Source of the DNA: Taeniopygia guttata
Taxonomy: Eukaryota; Chordata; Aves; Passeriformes; Estrildidae
Assembly: GCF_048771995.1 (NCBI RefSeq)
Contig: NC_133063.1
Coordinates: forward strand, 9,898,001-9,962,000
DNA: 64,000 nucleotides
Direction: 5' to 3'
Part shown: one piece after another, positions 12,701 to 23,593 of the stretch
Layout: each line of letters opens with the position of its first letter
Numbering within the stretch: position 1 is the first letter of the stretch
Notes under the pieces: model-generated
Told to the model about the DNA's origin: nothing
Database searches by the model: none
The model's input: the letters and a program-made list of their open reading frames with translations, nothing else
Position numbers and translations under genes: made by a program

Positions 12701-14349
12701 TTCAGCCAGGCAGGGCAGGTGCTGTCTGCTCAGAAACTTGCAGCTCTGCTTTGCTCCAGCCACAGGACTAGCCAGAGCTGCCACTTACTGATGCTGGATG
12801 CTCAGTGGCAGCAGGTGCACTTTGGTGGGAATCTTCCTCCCCTTTGGTCTCTTCTTCAGGAAGACATGCATCCAGAGGAGGCTCAGAGGTCTGTTTTGGG
12901 CTCTGCAGATAGACAGCAGTGTCAGGGACAGGGAACCTCTCTATTCAGCTCTGGAGCCAGATGCACTAAGGAGAAATCATCTGCAGAGAAATGGCATTCT
13001 AATTGTTCAAACTCAAGTCAAATGGGCCAGTTAGATGGGACTGCACTCTCTTGTACAGGAGAACTTCCATCATGGCTTCAAGGACCAAGCAACCCCACTT
13101 TCAGCTGCTTAAAAGCTCTGAAAAGGAACTGGAGAAACAGCCTGGGATCCAACTCCTCCTGCAGATTCTGCTGCTGCTGCTGCTGCTGCAAAGAGCCTGG
13201 ACTGTTCTTTCATTCATCCAACCAGGCTGGCACTGGACTGCACCAAGCCCAACTCACAGCTTGCTCCACAATTGTCAAATGCTACCAACGTCAAAGGTTC
13301 CTTTCCCACTCACCCAAGGAGCGGATTCTCTCCAGGCACGGGTGATGTGACCTGCAAGACAAAAGGGAAAAAGAAGCAGATGCTGTAAGGAAACTGCCTG
13401 TGCTGGGCAAGCCCACCAAATAGTCAGCAACCAAAGACAGAGCATTCTGCTTTCACTCCATCACTCCAGCAGCAACCCTTGTGTCACACAGCAAGGCAAC
13501 AGCACAAACTACTGCCTCGTGTCTACCCTTTGTCCTCTTTGGCCTCTCAACCCATAGAAACTCGAGACTGAGAAAGTCCCAATGGTTCTGCAACAGGCAT
13601 TCCAGCTTCTGCCCCACCCCACCCAGCAGGAGCTACAGCTCCTCTCTTCCCTGGACTTCAGGTTTCTGAAGGGATTGCATGCAGCAATTGCCATGAGCTT
13701 ACTGAAAACCCTTCCCCAACAAAGCTTCACCCAAGTCCCCTTTAGCCGTGGTGGCAGTTCTGTGGTGACACAGCGCAGGAACAGCTCCTGGGTTCAGGAG
13801 CATACAAGAACTGCTCTGAAATGTCCATCTCAGAGGCCTTTTCCAAGCTGATCCTGTGATTTCATCCGAGAAGGAATGGCTCTTTTAGCACTCAGGAAGT
13901 GTCAAGTTCCACAGGCACATGCTGGGATGAGGGAATGCAGACAAGAAGACTTGAACTGAGGGACTTTCCCTCAGTGCTGGAGAGCAGTGCACAGCTTTTC
14001 CAAGGACTGCTGCCAAGCTCTCCCAGTCCTCCTATCTTGGAAGTTGTCTGGCTTGAGCCAGCAAACTGAGGAGATTCCAGACCCCATGGGCACAGGCTAT
14101 GCCACGGGAGGAGCGGAGCCCCTGCAGGCTACATTACAAATGCTGCCCAGGCCCCTCTGGCTAGAGACACCCCCTTCTTAGCTGCAGCTGCTGACAGCAG
14201 CTTTACCCAACTCAAGGCCTCTTGGTGGCATTTTGGTGTCCATATGCCACACTGCACAAAACAGTCCACTTACGTGCCAGCTGGGTGAAAAAGTACCCAG
14301 AATAGGCCACGGAGAAAGCCGTGCAAACTGCAGCACACACTCTCTCCAT
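6726..14349 (-). CDS. Gene 1: complete PAK-like Ser/Thr kinase, 13 coding exons, 463 aa
   Basis: Coding exons: 14349-14274, 13351-13314, 12902-12789, 12260-12138, 11910-11739, 10779-10716, 10589-10541, 10061-9949, 9433-9316, 8666-8567, 8139-7943, 7341-7204, 6815-6726. They sum to 1392 nt with consistent phase and a terminal TAG. The kinase domain starts at [16 protein letters not shown]. It shows VAIKK (ATP lysine), LNEMQIM (helix-C Glu), MEYMDGGSL (hinge), [39 protein letters not shown] and a PAK-type tail HPF...SSLTPLI. Sequence and exon breaks match group I PAKs, cytosolic effectors of Rac/Cdc42, but the CRIB/autoinhibitory region is absent. The N-terminal ~170 residues are instead a hydrophobic start, two acidic exons and a Ser/Ala-rich exon. 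The residue at the PAK1 Thr423 position is Ser. Substrates are unknown. An AATAAA lies ~90 nt past the stop. Kinase family is secure; activity and role are inferred. Confidence 0.85.
7000..7060 (+). mobile_element. Very short CR1 tail in the last intron of gene 1
   Basis: gtctaggtgacctggaaagg followed by ctccttccaacccatgcc resembles the CR1 3' terminus. The same piece is present at about 47050-47110 and 57550-57610, so it predates the duplications. Confidence 0.5.
13168..13189. repeat. (CTG)7 microsatellite, intron 2 of gene 1
   Basis: Short allele of the intron-2 CTG/CAG tract. Confidence 0.85.
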
Positions 14350-14520
14350 GGCCTGAGCAGCGCTGCCCAAGTCTGCACCAGACAACGCCTGCGGGGAAAA
14401 ACCAAAAATCCTGCGAGTCCTGCTGGCAGAGACCTCGGCGATCAGCAGGTTCCGCCTGCAGTCAGCGTGCCACAGAGCTGCTCTGCTCACTGAGCCCTGC
14501 CGGGCCTGGGCACAGCAACT

Positions 14521-14557
14521 TTGCCTTGGCAACGCTGGGATGCGGCCCCTGACATCA
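14521..14557 (-). promoter_or_regulatory. Gene 1 promoter: X-box-like and CRE-like pair
   Basis: TTGCCTTGGCAAC is at 14521-14533 and TGACATCA at 14550-14557, about 170-210 bp upstream of the ATG at 14349. No TATA box was obvious nearby. Conservation of both motifs in the divergent gene E supports function; binding by RFX or CREB/CREM proteins is inference. Confidence 0.5.
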
Positions 14558-15447
14558 CAACAGCAGCCACCCTGGGCTGGTTTGTGAACTCACAGAGTGC
14601 AGGGAACCAGATCTTCCCTACAGCTCAGGCCAAAAAAAGCCTGCAAAGCTCTCCTCTGCTACAAAGCAAGACAAAAAGCCCTCCTAGTCCATAAGCTACT
14701 GCTCAAGGCATCTAAGAGTAACTCCAAGAACACACTAATCCCCTACAGCCCACCTGGAGAAATTGAGCACTGAGAAGGGAGCGGGATGTGAGGAACCAAA
14801 TCAGTGCTCTTTGGCCACTAATGTTTCTGAGCAAAAACCAGAAGGCTTCTTCCAGTTGGACCTTTCTCAGTTCAGGAAAGCAGCAAACAAGGAGAAGCAC
14901 TACTTCAATTGCATTTAGAGGTTTCTCCTAGCTACAGAGACCAGGTCATGGATCTTTCAGCACTGTTTACTCATTTTACATCACAGCCATGGGTGTGATT
15001 TCAGCAGGGAAATGCCATGACCACAAATGCAAGAGGGATCTTTCTTTCTGGCTCCCTCTAGCAGAGAGGCCCTGGGACCAAAGCACCACCACCATTTCCC
15101 TCCCAGTTCTGTCCTTCCACAGTATTTTTTAGGCCACGGGGTTGAGATGAGTGGCACGGAAGTGACAGCTCTGACACACAACTGAAACCATCAAGGCCAG
15201 GGTGGCACGTGGGACTGTTTTTCCGCTCCAGCAGAACAGTGCAGCCCAGATTGGTGACACTGATACCAAGTGAGTTCAGCCAAGCCAAAAGGGAGTCCAG
15301 CCAAGCCCAGTGGAGCCCAGCAGGGTGGTAGGAAGAGGCAGTGGAGCGGCAGATCCGATTCCCAGGCGCACGCCCAGCGTGGCAGACTGATGGTAGCGGC
15401 AGTGCCAAACAGAGCTCTGCAGGGAGAGACACCCATCACCATCGCCC

Positions 15448-17977
15448 CTGCCAGCACCAGTGCTGCAGAGAGGGAGCAGGAAACTGCCACTGCAGGCCCA
15501 CAGCTGCTCCAGGCAGCACCAGCAGCGCCCATCTACCATCAGAATCATTCTTTAAGCCCTCACCATCTTCTCCTTGTTCCGGGGGCCCCATGTGACACTT
15601 CACCTTTGTCAGTTATGGCATTATCTCTTTTGTACAATTTTATTTTTATTGTTGTATAGTGCTGCTTTTTTTTTTTTTTTCCCTTACTACATTGCAACAT
15701 TTCTAACATTTCTGGCCTCTCATAGATTGGTTTTTTCCGTTGTCCCGCTCCATTGTTGTGGAGTAGGGGAGAGAGGAGAGGCGTTACAAGGACTATCTCA
15801 GGCTGAGGACATAGAAAGAAGGGAAGGTCTTAGAAAGAAAAAGAAACCCTCATGCTGCCTCTTGTGGAAGCAATAAAAGTGCAGGTTTCTTAATATCCAG
15901 TCACAAGTCTTTGGAGTCTGGAGAGCCAAGAAGCACAGGAGCCCAGAAACCTTGTTGTGAGAGGCTAGAGATTGCTGGCTCCAAACATTTCAGGTGCTTA
16001 TGTGGGGAAAGGGGCAGATCAAGCCTCGCTGTGGAGAGGTGATGCTTTGCTCTGTACACCCCACACTCCCAGGCCTGTATCCCAGCCCAGCAGTGACCGC
16101 TGATCCCTGGCACAGCGGAGGCAATGCCCCACCCCTGTGTCTGGAACCCCTAACCCAGCTCCTAAATGGCCACGTGAGTGGCAGCCCCATGTGGGGGAAG
16201 GCCCCAGGAAAGCCGAAGGGATTTTAACTCAGGCTATGTGGCAACCACATGTCTTTGCCCTACCTCCTCTTAGAATTCTATTAGCTGAACACCATTGGAA
16301 CCAGGAATGGCAGATGTGTTGGTTCTTTTCTATATATTTTCTCTCATTCTCTCTTCCTCTTTGTTCTTCCAATTTCATTCTAGCAGATTTTTCAGTAACT
16401 TAAAATCTAACAGGCTTGGAATTTGTTAAGTTGAATACGCTAAGTTAATGCTTGATGGAATGCTTTATGTTGATTGATTCCTGCTCTAAATGTTTTGCCA
16501 AAGTTCTCTGATTTTCACAAGTTGCCAGGGAAGATTTTTGTGTTGTTCCGACCTCTTTTGAGAACATCTTGTCAGTAATTCTCCTGCTTTTCTACATCAG
16601 AGTTCGTGAACAAGTTGAAGTCCTTTTAAAGTGTCTCACTGAGCAACGTTTTAGGGGCCTTACATTTTAACTGGCGCAATGAGCAGGGTATTCTTGAGGT
16701 GACATGGGCATTTGATCCAGCAGTAACTGCTCATGACATAATAAAGGAGAAATAAATTTTCAGTCAAGGCTGCTATCTTCTGGCAGAAAAGTAATAGACT
16801 CTCATGCAGAAAATGATGTCAACTGCTCTCTACTGACAGACCTGCTAAAAGCTTCTATAGAAAGCTTGTCCAGCCCTGAAGAGAGACGGAGACTGAGAAA
16901 AACTAGCACTATCCACAGTTACTGGTGGAGAAAAGATGAATTTTGGTAGAAGAAACTTTGAAAATCCCAGTACAGGACCATGCCCAGTATCCATATGCAT
17001 GGAGGTTTGACTCAGAGAGCTCTGTGTTGCCAAGCAGCTAGAAAAGGAGCTGAATCAGTTGCCAATCGCCTTGGAGCCTGAAATAATAGCCAGCCTCAGG
17101 GCAGAGCAGGAATTGAATGCTGGGATGAAGCCAGCCCCAGAACCTGAGAAGCCAGTTAAACACGCTGGTTCAAAGCCAAAGAGCTGCAGAGCTGCAGCTG
17201 AGCAGTGCTGGGAAAGGCCTGGAACCAGCGTGTTCTAGAAAGTTCCAGAAACCATCTGGCCAATCAACGGCTGTTGATCTGCATGGCCACTCCCAGTCAG
17301 TCCCAGAGTCCTTTACTCTCTATGATAAACTCACCAGAAGTTCCCTGGGTGTCATCCATTGTGGTTTTTCTTCTCCCGAGGCTTCCTGTTGCTCATTGAT
17401 TGTCTGATGTGTGGCCACTTCATGGCCCATCCCCTCCAGGACAAGCTCCCACAACTCCCCCTTTTTGGATTTATTGAAAATGAAAGGTATAACAATCATA
17501 GTCAAAATAATAACCTTGTCTTAACTAAAAACAACACAATACTTCATAGACTTGAACTAAACTTGAGAACTAAAATAAACAGGTGAGTTCATACTGCAGA
17601 GAATAACTAAACAAGAAGTAAATGCAATTTTCATTTCCCCTCACTTCTAAGGGCCCGAGTCCCAGGCATCTCTCTGCCAATTCATTCCCCCTCACTTACC
17701 CATAGATCAAAAGAGAAGAGAAAATCAAAAGGACTGGCGATGGCACCTGCCCCCGGTGCCCTTCCCCAAACACAAAAGCCAAAAGAAAAGGCTTTAGGGG
17801 GGACCAGCCTGTGAGGACCTTATGGTGTGGCCGGGCACGGGTCTCCTGTGGGGCACCAGAGTCGCTCCTCCGGCTGTCCGGAGGGTGCCGACTCTCCTGC
17901 CTAAATAATTAAAAGAACTGGGGTGACTGGCTTCTGAGGGTGGCCTGTATCGGGAATCTCTGAAACGTGAATTACAA
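15448..17977. mobile_element. Retroelement-like insertion between unit B and its truncated flank
   Basis: About 2.5 kb absent from the other units. It has an AATAAA-containing block near 15.87 kb, a TGGCGCA primer-site-like motif near 16.67 kb, and a polypurine-like tract read on the minus strand near 17.46 kb followed by TGTGGGAGC. This suggests one or two broken LTR elements, possibly ERVL-related. No protein domain was recognised. Fossil; boundaries uncertain. Confidence 0.35.
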
Positions 17978-18877
17978 CAAAAATCGGGGACTGCTAATAC
18001 AACAGGGAAGCAGGAGCAGGGTTGAGGGCTGTCACAAGGTGGGTTAGGGTAGAATCCGGGGAGGCATGGCCAGTGCCCTCCTGGCATGGGCACGGAAAAG
18101 GAGGGCAGATGGCAGAGGCCTGGTGGCTGGCCTGTGCTCTTGAGCAGGTTCCATCTCCAGTCCTGTCTTTCTCAGGAATAGTGGGTTCAGGGGCACGCGA
18201 CGGTGAAAACGAAAACTGGGAAAGGAAGTCTGCTAAACATTGTGCAACTAAAATTTCAACTGAAATGACCATAATATATACCACCAATTGCCACCAAACA
18301 TCGCACAGTAAATGATTTTCAACAATCACTATATGATCACTATATATCACTATAATAATGTAACAATGTACATTGAAATGAAAAACCGGAGTCCATGGGA
18401 AAGGTTAAAGGTTAAAGTCTAGAGGACATTCTTCCAGGGCATAGCCCCAAGAAGTCCTCCAGCAGGCCCACAGGCCTCCACAGTGGCTCACGCAGATCCA
18501 AACTGCACAAGTCTTCACTCCCACATGTTGGCCTTAGTTCCCGTGGCAGAACTTGCCTTCCCACTGGACACTCACCTGTGCCCGAGCCTGTGGAGAAGCC
18601 CGGCTCCCTCCCCCTCTGCCCACAGCAGCACAGACACTCCCAACCTTTCCCAAGAGCTGCAACACAACCGCAGCCACAGCAGCATGCCTTGCACTGCCAC
18701 CACTGCTCTGCTCCATTTTGCCCCACTCTGCTCCTCTAGTCACTGCTGCCAGCCTGTCTCTCCACTAGAGGTTGTGGCCTGGAGGCACCAAGGTCAGAAG
18801 ACCTTTGCCCACTTCCAGACCATGCCACAAACCCCATATATGGCTTTTCCCACGTTTAAGAAACACCTGACCATTCA
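17978..18877. repeat. Truncated PAK-unit 3' flank
   Basis: Matches 5578-6560 of the left unit at high identity but lacks most of the A/T-rich tract. It stops abruptly at 18877, before the poly(A) signal and all exons. It marks where a unit was cut when the array was rearranged. Confidence 0.8.
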
Positions 18878-19059
18878 GAAGCAAGGGAAATCTAACACAT
18901 CTTGCTTCTCAATCTGGGACACTCAGGAAATCAGATGTTGGCCTCTTCAGGGATCTGCTTGGTAGGCTACCATGGGATAATTCTCTTCTCCTAGAAAGAA
19001 GAGAGGCATAAGAAAGGCAGGTAATATTCAAGGACTACCTCCTCCAAGCTCAAGAGTAA

Positions 19060-19440
19060 TGAATCCTGAAAACAGAAAGACAGGCAAAAACTCTGGGAGG
19101 CCTGGATAGATGAACAAGGTCCTGGAAGATCTCAAGTGCAAAAAAGAAGGACACAGAGGGTGGAAGCAAGGATAGGTAGGACCCCGGGATTAGTTAAATA
19201 TGGCCACAGACATCAAAGGCAACAAGAAAACCTTCTACAGATATATCCATGATAAAAGGAAGAGCAGGGCAAATGGTCTTCTTTCCTCTCCAGAGGAAAA
19301 TGGGAGACCCGGTTTTCCAGGATTTGGACAAGACTGCCGTACTCAAAGAGTATTTTTCCTCAGTACTGGCAAGTACTCTGTGGCATGATCCATGAAAGTA
19401 AGGTGATGTTTAAAAGGACCCAGGTAAGGAAGGTGATGTT
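19060..19440 (+). mobile_element. CR1 LINE fragment (ORF2, reverse-transcriptase region)
   Basis: Reads DIKGNKKTFYRYIHDKRKSR, a typical CR1 ORF2 stretch that precedes the catalytic core. It is short and broken. It appears to continue at 20110 after an interruption. Confidence 0.75.
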
Positions 19441-20109
19441 GATAATAAAATTTCATCCGGTTGTTCAAAGACACCAGTCTAGGTGATAGAGAACTCTTAC
19501 ACTTTTATTATATAGTCATCTTTACTCTGGCAAGTAGTCCTCTATTTAGTCTCAAACGTGCTGGTTAACAACCCTTACATTCCAATTGCTGCAAAAAACT
19601 CCAATACTGAGTAAGAGGTCAAATATGATAGGTGCACTTTGCCCAGACAAAGCAAGGTAGGAGAGAAAGAAAGACATCCAAGAGAGAAAGAGAAGAAAGA
19701 AGTTTACCAATCTGTAGTTCCACATTGATACTGCTGCACAGATAGTATGGATCTGGGATAGCTAGACAAAAAGAAAAAGAGGAAAAAGGGCTGCAGGCAG
19801 GATCAAATTTTTAGAGTTAGCGTCTTTTATGCCTCTTATGCAAACTAAAATTTTTGTGCCAGTTTGTTCACCCATGAGCATCCATATCTCTCTCTAGAAG
19901 GTGAGTCCAGATGGGCATCTCTAGGTGGAAAGAAAAGCTGGCTTAGAACAGGGCTGTCCCACCTTCACAGGATCTTTCTTCCAATCACAGGTTTTATTTC
20001 ACAACAGTCAGAATGTCTGAGATGTGCCTGGTCCTCACATCTAGCCACAGCAAGCTGCAGAAACAAAGGTCGGACTGGGCAAATGAAGAGAGCAGATCTG
20101 ATTCAAAAG
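19441..20109. mobile_element. Unidentified segment interrupting the CR1
   Basis: About 0.67 kb of A/T-rich DNA lies between two collinear CR1 pieces. The word aaggtgatgtt occurs at its left side twice (near 19400 and 19429). Read on the minus strand it carries AATAAA motifs. It is perhaps a solo LTR of unknown family. Confidence 0.35.
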
Positions 20110-20345
20110 CTTACTTAAGAGATCTGAAGGTGCAAAAGTCCGTGGCACTCGATAAGAAGAATTCATGAATCCTGATGGAACTGCCAGAAGAAGAGACTAA
20201 GCCACCATCATAATATTTGTGAAGTAGTGACAGTCTGGTGAGGATATCACCAACGGGAAAGGAAGAAGCATAAACCCCCCTTTTTAAAAAGAGAACCAAG
20301 AGACCCACATAACTACACGCCAGCCAGGCTCACTGAGTCTGGCTC
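20110..20345 (+). mobile_element. CR1 LINE fragment (ORF2, later RT region)
   Basis: Decayed match to the CR1 sequence around ELADEVAKPLSIIFE and FKKGKKEDPGNYRPVSLT: here ELPEEETKPPS and PPFKKRTKRPT are visible in two frames. Same strand and order as the piece at 19060. Confidence 0.65.
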
Positions 20346-21399
20346 TCTTTGGCCACGGGACGGAGGCTGGCCGGCTGGCTGTCCCGCTGGTGGCCGCAGG
20401 GCAGACACGCGAGTGGCCACCCCGAGTCTGTGCCGAGACTGCCGCGGGTGGCGGTGATCGCTGCGGCGTGGGGAGCACAGCAGAGGCACAGCAATGAGAG
20501 AAGGACACTTGTCTGAATCTCCAAAGATGTAATCCCGAAGGAGGGCAGAGCAAGTGACAAATCTGACCCTGAAGGGGCTACTTTTAAAGGGGAGGGGGAA
20601 CACAGGGAGGACACAACCTTTGAGCAATAGGAGGGCATTAGGGGAGGGGTGCAGCGTAAGGGCTCCCCAACAGAAGCCAACACGGGGTGAGAGCAGAACT
20701 CACAATCCAATTCTGCTTTGAGGAAAGGATGAAAGACAGGGAACACTCCAGAACCAAAGGAGTGTGCTATCTTTGAGAGACAGGGGTAAGACAAGGCAAC
20801 AAGGGAGGTATACAGGTGGATTGACATGTGGATTGACATACATTTTGGCAGGGAAAACTGTGGTAAACAACTCAGGACTGAGCCAAATGGGGTGCATAGA
20901 ACCAACCACTACAAACTTCTAACAAGGAATATTAAAACATACTACAGAAGAACAGACTGTAAAATAACAGACTACCACAGCTCACTTCTGCGCCAAGTGG
21001 ATGCAGTGGTCATAAGTGACCGGTTCTGCTGGGATGGAAACCAACCACCAAATCCTTGCTGAATTCAGCAGTGGCAGCAGCAGTGCCTGGATCTGATGCC
21101 TAGCTCTGGGGCTGGGCTGGACAAAGGACACGCATGGCACACCGTCCCTGAAGGATGTGAGTTTGGAAACAACCACCTACCACTGTCTCCTGTTGTTTTG
21201 CGCTAGGGTCACAGCAGCCTGAGGCACTGGGTAGCCCTCAATGCCACCTGGGACTGCAGATGACAGGCCCTGGCCTCTGGGACCAAACACAGGGAGGGAG
21301 TCACTCTCCAGATGGAGTTTGCAGATGGAAAAGGCTGCCGTGAGCAGGCACCTCAAAGGGCAGACAAATGAGGCCCTCCTGCACTTTATCTGTGCCACG
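20346..21399. other. Intergenic, no gene recognised
   Basis: It holds a GC-rich stretch (20.33-20.5 kb) and a minus-strand TGGCGCAGAAGTGAGC motif near 21.0 kb that could be a retroviral primer site. No conserved domain or splice pattern was seen. Confidence 0.4.
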
Positions 21400-22250
21400 C
21401 AGCTACACAGGCCTGGGTAGACAGCGCAGAGCACAGGGACAACAGAAAGCACAGAAAGAGGGACAAACCCATTCAAGCACAGAGACTTCTCATGATTGCT
21501 GAGCCCCAGACAGCCCCAAGGCTGCCGTCACCCACCAGTCCTTTTCTGCTGACAAAGAGCAGGTCCGGTGGGTGCCTTGCTCTGCTGGCCAGGGTCCTGC
21601 CAGCTCTCTGCTCTCTGCTCTCCTGTGCTGCCAGCAGACGTGCCTACCTTCTTCATTCCACTTGCAGAGCCTCGTACCTACGAGCCATGGCCAGGCGGGA
21701 GGCAGGAGCAGTCACAGAGGAGAGGTGCCGGCTACACCGAGCAGGAACCAAAAGCCTCTGCGTGCACAGCTGAAAGCCTCTATCTCCACAGGATATTTTG
21801 GCTGCCCTGCTCTTCACTGGGAAATGCAATTGCCTTTTCTTCCTCATCCAGAAGTCCACAGCTGGGCAAAAGCTAGCCAATGGGTAGCATTCCAGAGGCA
21901 CTGTAGGTTGGAGCTGGTAATGGAGGGAGACGGTTGCCAAATCCAAACCACACTAGAACGCCACACTTAAGAGGGACTTTCCATCTTTAAGAAAGAATGG
22001 CCAATTCAGAAGTGAACATAGAGCCTTATTCCATGGCTGACAAGGAAGGCAATTGTCCAACAGACTTGAGGGTGTGTAGGACTTTTATTGTGACTCCAGC
22101 TCCAAGCTGCCTTTGGAGAAAGCAATCCTGAAGTGGTCCTGGTCATCTCTTCTGCTTTCTCGATTGCTTTGCTGCAAGTTTCCTTTGTTTTCATTTGAAA
22201 AGCCTTCGGAGTGGGGATTTAGATGGCGGGGGCCGATGTGATCTGTAGAA
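21400..22250 (-). pseudogene. 3' flank and intron-12 relic of an old PAK copy
   Basis: 21.85-22.08 kb is alignable with the 3' flank of gene 1 (about 6.4-6.56 kb: accaaggtcagaagacc-like, then tttaagaaacacctgaccattcagaag-like blocks). 22.17-22.24 kb matches the start of the block beside exon 12 (tttgaaaagccttcggagtgg versus tttgaaaagcccccagactgg). No terminal exon remains. This is the tail of a fourth type of copy, much decayed. Confidence 0.45.
22084..22089 (-). terminator. Candidate poly(A) signal downstream of gene E
   Basis: This minus-strand AATAAA is the nearest one noticed after the gene E stop, about 1.5 kb on. It lies in DNA related to the 3' flank of the short genes, so it may belong to an older, broken copy and be borrowed by gene E. 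Confidence 0.3.
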
Positions 22251-23580
22251 GGAATAACAGAAGTACAGTCATAGAAACAACTGCAGTATGAAACCAGCCC
22301 CACAGCCAATCCATTTCTCTCAAGTGTTTTGTCATTTCCAATGACTGGTGGGAAGTCAGGAGTCTAAAGGGAATCTAGGAAGCCAACTCATCTGCTCACT
22401 TTGGCCAGGCTAGCACACACTCTTTTTACTGAGCCACTGGCTAGGTCGCAGCCTCCTGCTGCTCCCAAAACAATCCCTGCTTTTGTCTTCACTCTAGAGG
22501 GATGCTCAGGCAAAGCCCACCCAGGCCCTGCTGCCCTCAAAAGCAAAAGGAATGCCCCAAGCGCTCCCTGCCTGCATCCTAGCATCACAGTGGCTTCTGG
22601 AGGGAGTCCAAAATTTCTCTCCCAGCACCAAATCACGGAGGAACACGAGCTACAGCTCTTGCTGAGGCACACACACTATAATCCACTGCTGGATCGGACA
22701 AAGAATGCACAGGACATACTCAGCAGCTTCAGGCACCTCCTCAGCAGCCTGACAGCCAGCCCTCTCCCACAGCTCTAGCCTGGCTCTGCAGAGGACTTCC
22801 CGTGAGACCTCCCTCCTTCTGAGAGGAAGCTCTGGCTTTCCCATTCTCTTTGGGCCTGCATCACCATGCCTGCCCCCCTCAAACCTGCACTCTGGTAGCC
22901 TCTCACCACACCGCTCCCTGAAGACACAAAGGTCTCTCCAGCACGGTTTACCAAGGGCCAGCTAAGAGACAGTGCCCCCCAGACAGACAGAGTGTGGAGA
23001 AACAGTGCCCATATGGAGCACAGAGGAGTCCAAAACAACACAGAAACTCTCTTCTCACAGCCTTTGCCTTTTGACTGGCTTTGCTTCAGAACTTTGCTTG
23101 TACAGCTTGCATGCTGGCAACTTCCTGCTTCATCTCCAGCAGCCTGTTCTCCTGCTTCTTCTGTACCTCCACCAGGAAGGTACAGAAGGAGCAGCTGTGT
23201 GCCAGCAGCTGCTGTGCCTCCAAACGCTGCCCTTCCAAGTCCTTATGAGGGGAGGAAGACACTTCCACATGAAGTGCCAGCCAAGCTCCCCAGATAATCA
23301 GTGGAAGCTTCATGCCGTGCACAACCCCACACCTGAACAGGGCACAGCAGTAGTGACTTTGTGCCCTACAGCAATGCTGTCCTAAGCAGAAAGTCAAAAG
23401 CAGGATCAGCAGGTGGGAGAATAGGAGATGCCACCTTCCTTTCCTGCTCCCATGGCTGCCCGTTTCCTGGCCCCTCTCCCCTCAGGATTTCTACCTGTTC
23501 TCAGAGGTTCATTTCCCCGAGTGCTGAAGTGCTCCTTGCCATCTCCTTTGCTTCCTGCATGATTTTGCTGCAGGGATGAC
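22250..23580 (-). pseudogene. Degraded CEP250-like / exon-5 fragment
   Basis: This block matches 32.2-34.55 kb of gene E with a large internal gap (the equivalent of about 32.8-33.9 kb is missing). It holds a decayed version of the Ser-rich exon upstream of the kinase (22.65-22.85 kb, whose donor is lost) and a relative of the exon at 34154-34225 (23.1-23.25 kb, reading ...EVQKKQENRLLEMKQ). It sits directly after the gene E stop codon in transcript direction. It is more diverged than the 43-45 kb duplicate, so older. Confidence 0.65.
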
Positions 23581-23593
23581 AGCAATCAGGCTG

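Larger units (their letters stand above)
1..15447. repeat. Left block of ~10.5-kb tandem units (genes 0 and 1)
   Basis: Position 1 recurs at about 10569, giving a period of 10568 bp. Similarity runs through exons, introns and flanks and stops sharply near 15447, where the left copy continues and the right one changes to unrelated DNA. The two copies differ by scattered substitutions, small indels and a CTG tract of different length. Confidence 0.9.

Noticed and set aside
20313-20905. 191-aa minus-strand frame over a GC-rich patch
   Set aside because: It overlaps a CR1 fragment and has no recognisable domain. The GC-rich patch is too short to call a CpG-island promoter.
23086-23397. A separate intact coiled-coil gene downstream of gene E
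   Set aside because: It matches the gene E exon at 34154-34225 and its flanks but lacks the neighbouring exons and good donors; it is a decayed fragment.
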